A stretch of DNA of 11,366 bases, from assembly GCA_027490555.1 (NCBI GenBank), contig JAIXXW010000329.1, forward strand, positions 1-11,366, read 5' to 3'. The notes under the pieces are model-generated. The model did no database searches. It was not told the DNA's origin and saw only the letters and a program-made list of their open reading frames with translations. The stretch's first letter is position 1. Each line of letters opens with the position of its first letter. The stretch is from Comamonadaceae bacterium (GTDB lineage: Bacteria; Pseudomonadota; Gammaproteobacteria; Burkholderiales; Burkholderiaceae_C). The translations under genes and the position numbers were made by a program. Shown piece after piece: positions 7,968 to 11,366 of this stretch.

Positions 7968-9197
7968 ATGGCAAAAGAGTACAAAGATCTGGTCATAGGC
8001 CTGGACATCGGCACATCCAAGGTCATGGCGGTGGTGGCAGAGGTGATGCCCGACGGTGAGCTCAAGATCGCAGGTCTGGGCATTGCCCCCGGCAACGGCC
8101 TCAAGCGCGGCGTGGTGGTCAACATCGACGCCACCGTGCAGAGCATTCAACAGGCCCTGAAAGAGGCCGAGTTGATGGCCGATTGCAAAATCACCCGCGT
8201 CAACTGCGGCATCACGGGCAGCCACATCCGCGGCATCAATTCCAGCGGCATGGTGGCGATCAAGGACAAGGAAGTCAGCCAGGCCGACCTGGCCCGGGTG
8301 ATGGAGACGGCACGCGCCATCAACATCTCCAGCGACCAGCGTTTGCTGCTGGTCGCCCCGCAGGAGTTTGTCATCGACGGCCAAGAGGTCAAGGAGCCCA
8401 TTGGCATGAGCGGCATGCGGCTGGAGGCCAAGGTGCACATCGTGACCGGGGCCCAAAGCGCAGCCGAGAACATCATCAAATGTGTGCGCCGCTGCGGCCT
8501 TGAAGTCGACCAGCTGCTGCTCAACCCCCAATCGTCCAGCCTGGCGGTGTTGTCCGAGGACGAACGTGAACTCGGTGTGGTGTGTGTGGACATTGGTGCA
8601 GGCACCACGGACGTGGCGATCTTTGCCAACGGTTCGATTCGCCACACCGCCGTCATCCCCATCGCGGGCGACCTGATCACCAGTGACATCGCCATGGCCT
8701 TGCGCACGCCCACTAAGGATGCCGAAGACATCAAGGTCGAAAGTGGCTACGCCAAGCAACTGCTGGCCGACCCGGATGCCCATGTCGAGGTGCCTGGCCT
8801 GGGTGACCGCGGTCCCCGCATGCTCAGCCGCCAGGCTCTGGCGGGGGTGATTGAGCCCCGCATCGAAGAGATCTTCTCTCTGGTGCACCAGGTGATCCGC
8901 GAATCGGGCTACGAAGAAGTCCTGTCTTCGGGCATTGTCCTGACCGGGGGCAGTGCGGTGATGCCCGGCATGGTCGAGCTGGGCGAAGACATTTTCCTCA
9001 AGCCCGTGCGTCGGGGCCTGCCCAAGTACGCGGGGGGCCTGGCCGACATGGTGAGTCAGCCGCGCGCGGCCACCGTCATGGGCTTGCTCGAAGAAGCCCG
9101 GCTGGCCCGCCTGCGTGGCTACAAGGTCACCCAAAAGAAAAGCTCGATGAACAACGCATTCGGGCGCCTGAAAGACTTCATCGTGGGGACTTTCTGA
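7968..9197 (+). CDS. ftsA: Cell division protein FtsA (actin-like membrane tether of FtsZ)
   Basis: Actin-fold ATPase that binds the FtsZ tail and anchors the Z-ring to the inner membrane, and helps recruit and activate later division proteins. The 409-residue product shows the phosphate-1 loop GLDIGTSK (11-18), the FtsA-specific 1C region after KRGVVVNIDA, the phosphate-2 loop DIGAGTTD (208-215) and the adenosine-site motif TGGSAVMPG (326-334). The last 15 residues, NNAFGRLKDFIVGTF, look like the C-terminal amphipathic membrane-targeting helix. The start is an ATG with AGGGG five bases upstream. MreB, DnaK and PilM share the fold but not the 1C region or this tail, and ftsQ and ftsZ flank it. 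The stop overlaps a further ATG (TGATG). Confidence 0.97.
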   Translation: MAKEYKDLVIGLDIGTSKVMAVVAEVMPDGELKIAGLGIAPGNGLKRGVVVNIDATVQSIQQALKEAELMADCKITRVNCGITGSHIRGINSSGMVAIKDKEVSQADLARVMETARAINISSDQRLLLVAPQEFVIDGQEVKEPIGMSGMRLEAKVHIVTGAQSAAENIIKCVRRCGLEVDQLLLNPQSSSLAVLSEDERELGVVCVDIGAGTTDVAIFANGSIRHTAVIPIAGDLITSDIAMALRTPTKDAEDIKVESGYAKQLLADPDAHVEVPGLGDRGPRMLSRQALAGVIEPRIEEIFSLVHQVIRESGYEEVLSSGIVLTGGSAVMPGMVELGEDIFLKPVRRGLPKYAGGLADMVSQPRAATVMGLLEEARLARLRGYKVTQKKSSMNNAFGRLKDFIVGTF

Positions 9198-9258
9198 TGC
9201 GCTGGAAACTGACTTTGGCGATACGCGGCAGCCCCATCTGGTCCAGACCATGTCGATG

Positions 9259-9288
9259 TTGACAAGAACCTGACCCCCTCAGATTGAT
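9259..9288 (+). promoter_or_regulatory. Candidate sigma-70 promoter upstream of ftsZ
   Basis: TTGACA at 9259-9264 is a perfect -35 match. The best -10 candidate at an acceptable distance is ATTGAT (9283-9288, 18-base spacer), which matches TATAAT at only three of six positions. An ftsZ-proximal promoter would fit the known need for more FtsZ than FtsA or FtsQ, but the weak -10 keeps this tentative. Confidence 0.3.
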
Positions 9289-9332
9289 CACAGAAAAAAC
9301 ACTTCAACACATTCCGGCAACTGCAGATATTT

Positions 9333-9337
9333 AGGAG
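9333..9337 (+). promoter_or_regulatory. Ribosome binding site for ftsZ (AGGAG)
   Basis: AGGAG six bases before the ATG at 9344, set in an AT-richer leader than the other genes have. Good spacing and low local GC suggest efficient initiation, as expected for an abundant division protein. Confidence 0.75.
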
Positions 9338-9343
9338 AGCACC

Positions 9344-10552
9344 ATGACCATTGAAATGATCCAAACCGAAGAGTTCAACCAAGGCACCCAGATCAAGGTG
9401 ATCGGCGTGGGCGGTGGCGGCGGCAACGCTGTCGAGCACATGATCGAGCGCGAAGTGCAAGGCGTTGAATTCATTTGCGCCAACACCGATGCACAAGCCC
9501 TGGCCCGCAGCGCGGCCCACCGTTTTGTGCAGCTGGGCCAGACCGGTCTGGGTGCTGGCAGCAAGCCCGAAAAAGGCCGTGAAGCGGCCGAGGCCGCCGA
9601 GGCCGAGATCCGTGCCGCGATCGAAGGCGCGCACATGCTGTTCATCACCGCCGGCATGGGCGGCGGCACAGGCACGGGTGCTGCGCCCGTGATCGCCAAG
9701 ATTGCCAAGGACATGGGCATCCTGACGGTGGGCGTGGTGACCAAGCCTTTCGATTTCGAGGGCAAGCGCCGCATGGCCAATGCCGACGAAGGCATGCGGG
9801 AGCTGGAAGCCAATGTGGACTCCCTGATCGTGGTGCTGAACGAAAAGCTGCTGCAATTGCCCGGTGGTGAGGACATGACGCAAGACGAGGCTTTTGCGCA
9901 CGCCAACGACGTGCTGAAAAACGCCGTCGGCGGCATCGCCGAAATCATCAACGTGCCCGGCCATGTGAACGTCGACTTTGAAGACGTGCGCACCGTGATG
10001 GGCGAGCCAGGCAAAGCCATGATGGGCACCGCAGCGGCCAGCGGACCAGACCGCGCCCGCATCGCGGCCGAGCAGGCCGTGGCCTGCCCGCTGCTCGAAG
10101 GTGTCGACCTCAAGGGCGCACGCGGCGTGCTGGTGCTGATCAGCGCGGCCAAAGGCTCGCTCAAGCTGTCCGAATCCAAGCAGGCCATGAACACCATCCG
10201 CGACTGCGCTTCCGAAGAAGCCCATGTGATCTACGGCACCGCCTACGACGAAAGCCTGGGTGACCAGATCCGCGTGACCGTGGTGGCCACCGGCCTGGCC
10301 AAGGCCGGCGCTGCCCGCCCTGACCTCAAGGTGTTGCGCACCGGCACCGACAACGTGCCCTTCATGATGGGTGGCCACGACGCGGTGACCGCGCCCTTGA
10401 ACACGGCGGCCAGCCTGGGTGCCAGCGGCATGAACACCCCGGCCATCTGGCGCAGCAACCGCACCCATGCGGCCGCGCGTGTGGACGGCATGGCCAATGC
10501 CGGCATGGACGACATCGAGATCCCAGCCTTCCTGCGCAAGCAGGCCGACTGA
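9344..10552 (+). CDS. ftsZ: Cell division protein FtsZ (tubulin-like GTPase)
   Basis: Tubulin homologue that polymerises at midcell into the Z-ring. The 402-residue product begins with a short N-terminal segment and the nucleotide-binding IKVIGVGGGGGNAVEHM, then NTDAQAL, the tubulin signature GGGTGTG (106-112), TKPFDFEGKRR, and the T7 synergy loop NVDFEDVRTVM (209-219) that completes the GTPase site of the neighbouring subunit. The globular part ends near VVATGL. A variable linker of about 70 residues, rich in Ala, Gly, Asn and Thr, leads to the conserved C-terminal peptide DIEIPAFLRKQAD (390-402), which binds FtsA and other partners. All key motifs are intact. It is transcribed after ftsA, with a long leader and its own strong ribosome binding site. 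Confidence 0.98.
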   Translation: MTIEMIQTEEFNQGTQIKVIGVGGGGGNAVEHMIEREVQGVEFICANTDAQALARSAAHRFVQLGQTGLGAGSKPEKGREAAEAAEAEIRAAIEGAHMLFITAGMGGGTGTGAAPVIAKIAKDMGILTVGVVTKPFDFEGKRRMANADEGMRELEANVDSLIVVLNEKLLQLPGGEDMTQDEAFAHANDVLKNAVGGIAEIINVPGHVNVDFEDVRTVMGEPGKAMMGTAAASGPDRARIAAEQAVACPLLEGVDLKGARGVLVLISAAKGSLKLSESKQAMNTIRDCASEEAHVIYGTAYDESLGDQIRVTVVATGLAKAGAARPDLKVLRTGTDNVPFMMGGHDAVTAPLNTAASLGASGMNTPAIWRSNRTHAAARVDGMANAGMDDIEIPAFLRKQAD

Positions 10553-10577
10553 GCGGCAGGCACGCCCTGGCCGGCCC

Positions 10578-10611
10578 AGGCCAGACAGGCAGAGATGCCC
10601 GTCTGGCCTTT
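10578..10611 (+). terminator. Terminator-like hairpin after ftsZ
   Basis: A 13-base stem with one mismatch: left arm AGGCCAGACAGGC (10578-10590), loop AGAGAT (10591-10596), right arm GCCCGTCTGGCCT (10597-10609), followed by a T run of three ending at 10611. The stem is strong and GC-rich but the T tract is short, so termination may be partial. It lies 25 bases after the ftsZ stop and 12 bases before the lpxC ATG. Confidence 0.6.
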
Positions 10612-10616
10612 AAAAT
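10611..10616 (+). promoter_or_regulatory. Candidate -10 box for lpxC (TAAAAT)
   Basis: TAAAAT matches TATAAT at five of six positions and ends seven bases before the lpxC ATG at 10624. A transcript starting the usual six to eight bases downstream would begin at or next to the A of that ATG. No good -35 is seen at 16-18 bases upstream, where the terminator stem lies. There is only a minimal GGG as a possible Shine-Dalgarno, which fits a leaderless message. Confidence 0.4.
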
Positions 10617-10623
10617 CGGGCAC

Positions 10624-11366
10624 ATGCTCGCTCAACGTACCCTCAAAACCCTGACCCAGGCCGTTGGCGTGGGTCTGCACAGCGGCCAGCGGGTTGAGCT
10701 GACCCTGCGCCCGGCCGCGCCCGACACCGGCATTGTGTTTCGCCGGGTGGACTTGCCCGAGCCGGTGGACATTCCCGTGCGGGCCGAATCGGTCACCGAC
10801 ACCCGTCTGGCGTCGACCATCTCGGTGGGGCAGGCCAAGGTCTTCACGGTGGAACACCTCATGTCGGCCCTCGCTGGTTTGGGCATCGACAACCTGTACG
10901 TCGACATCACTGCCGAAGAAGTCCCGATCCTGGACGGCTCGGCGTCTTCTTTTGTGTTTTTGCTGCAAAGCGCCGGCGTTGTCGAGCAAAACGCCCCCAA
11001 GCGGTTCTTGCGGGTGCTCAAGACGGTGCAGGTGAGCGAGGGGGAAGGCCCCAACGCCAAGTGGGCCCGGCTGGAGCCCTACCACGGCTACAAACTCAGC
11101 TTTGAAATCGATTTTCGCCACCCGGCCGTCGACTCGACCGGTCAGCAGGTGGTGTTCGACATGTCCGAGGGGGTCTACGCCCGCGACATCGCCCGCGCCC
11201 GCACCTTTGGCTTCACCAAAGACGTGGAAATGATGCGCGCCAACGGCCTGGCCCTGGGCGGTGGCCTGGACAACGCCATCGTCATGGACGACTACAAGGT
11301 GCTCAATGCCGATGGGCTGCGTTATGACGACGAGTTCGTCAAGCACAAGATCCTCGATGCGATGGG
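10624..11366 (+). CDS. lpxC: UDP-3-O-acyl-N-acetylglucosamine deacetylase, 5' part
   Basis: Cytoplasmic zinc enzyme of the committed step of lipid A synthesis, removing acetate from UDP-3-O-acyl-GlcNAc. 247 complete codons are visible; the gene runs off the window end, so roughly the last fifth of a protein of about 305 residues is missing. The start MLAQRTLK aligns with the E. coli start MIKQRTLK. Motifs are GVGLHSG (15-21), VEHLMSAL with the catalytic-base type Glu77 and zinc-ligand type His78, ILDGSASSF, ARDIARARTFGF, and DEFVKHKILDA with His241 and Asp245 corresponding to the other two zinc ligands. The later conserved His is beyond the window. It directly follows ftsZ, as in E. coli. It has no clear Shine-Dalgarno but a -10-like box very close by. 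Confidence 0.96.
   Translation, partial: MLAQRTLKTLTQAVGVGLHSGQRVELTLRPAAPDTGIVFRRVDLPEPVDIPVRAESVTDTRLASTISVGQAKVFTVEHLMSALAGLGIDNLYVDITAEEVPILDGSASSFVFLLQSAGVVEQNAPKRFLRVLKTVQVSEGEGPNAKWARLEPYHGYKLSFEIDFRHPAVDSTGQQVVFDMSEGVYARDIARARTFGFTKDVEMMRANGLALGGGLDNAIVMDDYKVLNADGLRYDDEFVKHKILDAM

Larger units (their letters stand above)
9198..9343 (+). other. ftsA-ftsZ intergenic region (5' leader of ftsZ)
   Basis: A 146-base gap, the longest non-coding stretch in the window. It contains a TTGACA hexamer at 9259-9264, a short near-palindrome TCTGGTCCAGA at 9237-9247, an A-rich tract around 9291-9299 and the ftsZ ribosome binding site. A 21-codon open frame beginning at the ATG that overlaps the ftsA stop ends at 9262. 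No terminator-like hairpin with a T tract is visible, so read-through from ftsA is expected in addition to any local promoter. Confidence 0.7.

Noticed and set aside
9237..9247. Near-palindrome TCTGGTCCAGA after ftsA, considered as an operator
   Set aside because: Only five bases per arm around a single centre base, with no match to an operator I recognise and no second copy in the window.
9119..10468. 449-codon open frame on the - strand opposite ftsZ
   Set aside because: Antisense shadow of ftsZ; no start-site signal or motif supports it.
10243..11346. 367-codon open frame on the - strand opposite the ftsZ end and lpxC
   Set aside because: It spans the terminator hairpin and two well-recognised + strand genes; the composition is shadow-like.
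1..11366. Search for CRISPR arrays, insertion sequences, tRNA or rRNA genes, toxin-antitoxin pairs or other accessory systems
   Set aside because: The window is almost fully occupied by conserved dcw genes with uniform codon use; no repeat arrays, transposase motifs or structural RNA patterns were seen.

Overview
The window is a contiguous piece of the dcw (division and cell wall) cluster of a Gram-negative bacterium, all on the + strand: 3' part of mraY, then complete murD, ftsW, murG, murC, ddlB, ftsQ, ftsA and ftsZ, and the 5' part of lpxC. The order is that of the classical proteobacterial cluster. High G+C, strong third-position G/C bias, LpxC (so lipid A and an outer membrane) and the flavour of the proteins (long MraY and MurD, an FtsZ tail ending in IPAFLRKQAD, a TAAAAT box tight against a start codon) point to a betaproteobacterium of the order Burkholderiales, plausibly Comamonadaceae. 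That placement is inference from family knowledge, not from a search.

Layout. Positions 1-7143 hold the peptidoglycan precursor and flippase-neighbourhood genes: mraY (lipid I synthesis), murD (D-Glu addition), ftsW (septal glycan polymerase), murG (lipid II synthesis), murC (L-Ala addition) and ddlB (D-Ala-D-Ala). From 7140 come the division genes ftsQ, ftsA and ftsZ; lpxC begins at 10624 and runs off the end. MurD, MurC and Ddl feed UDP-MurNAc-pentapeptide to MraY and MurG at the inner face of the membrane. FtsW uses the resulting lipid II at the septum, where FtsZ, tethered by FtsA and connected through FtsQ, organises the machinery. LpxC commits material to lipid A for the outer membrane.

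Architecture. Five consecutive junctions (murD/ftsW/murG/murC/ddlB/ftsQ) overlap by exactly four bases (GTGA or ATGA), each with a good Shine-Dalgarno sequence inside the upstream gene. Spacing then opens: 24 bases before ftsA, 146 before ftsZ and 71 before lpxC. The ftsZ gap has a consensus-like -35 hexamer and a strong ribosome binding site. The lpxC gap has a terminator-like hairpin running straight into a -10-like box seven bases before the ATG, which suggests a leaderless or nearly leaderless lpxC message.

No mobile element, CRISPR array, tRNA or rRNA was seen, and nothing here looks like an undescribed system. The points of interest are in regulation and in lineage-specific insertions of core proteins.
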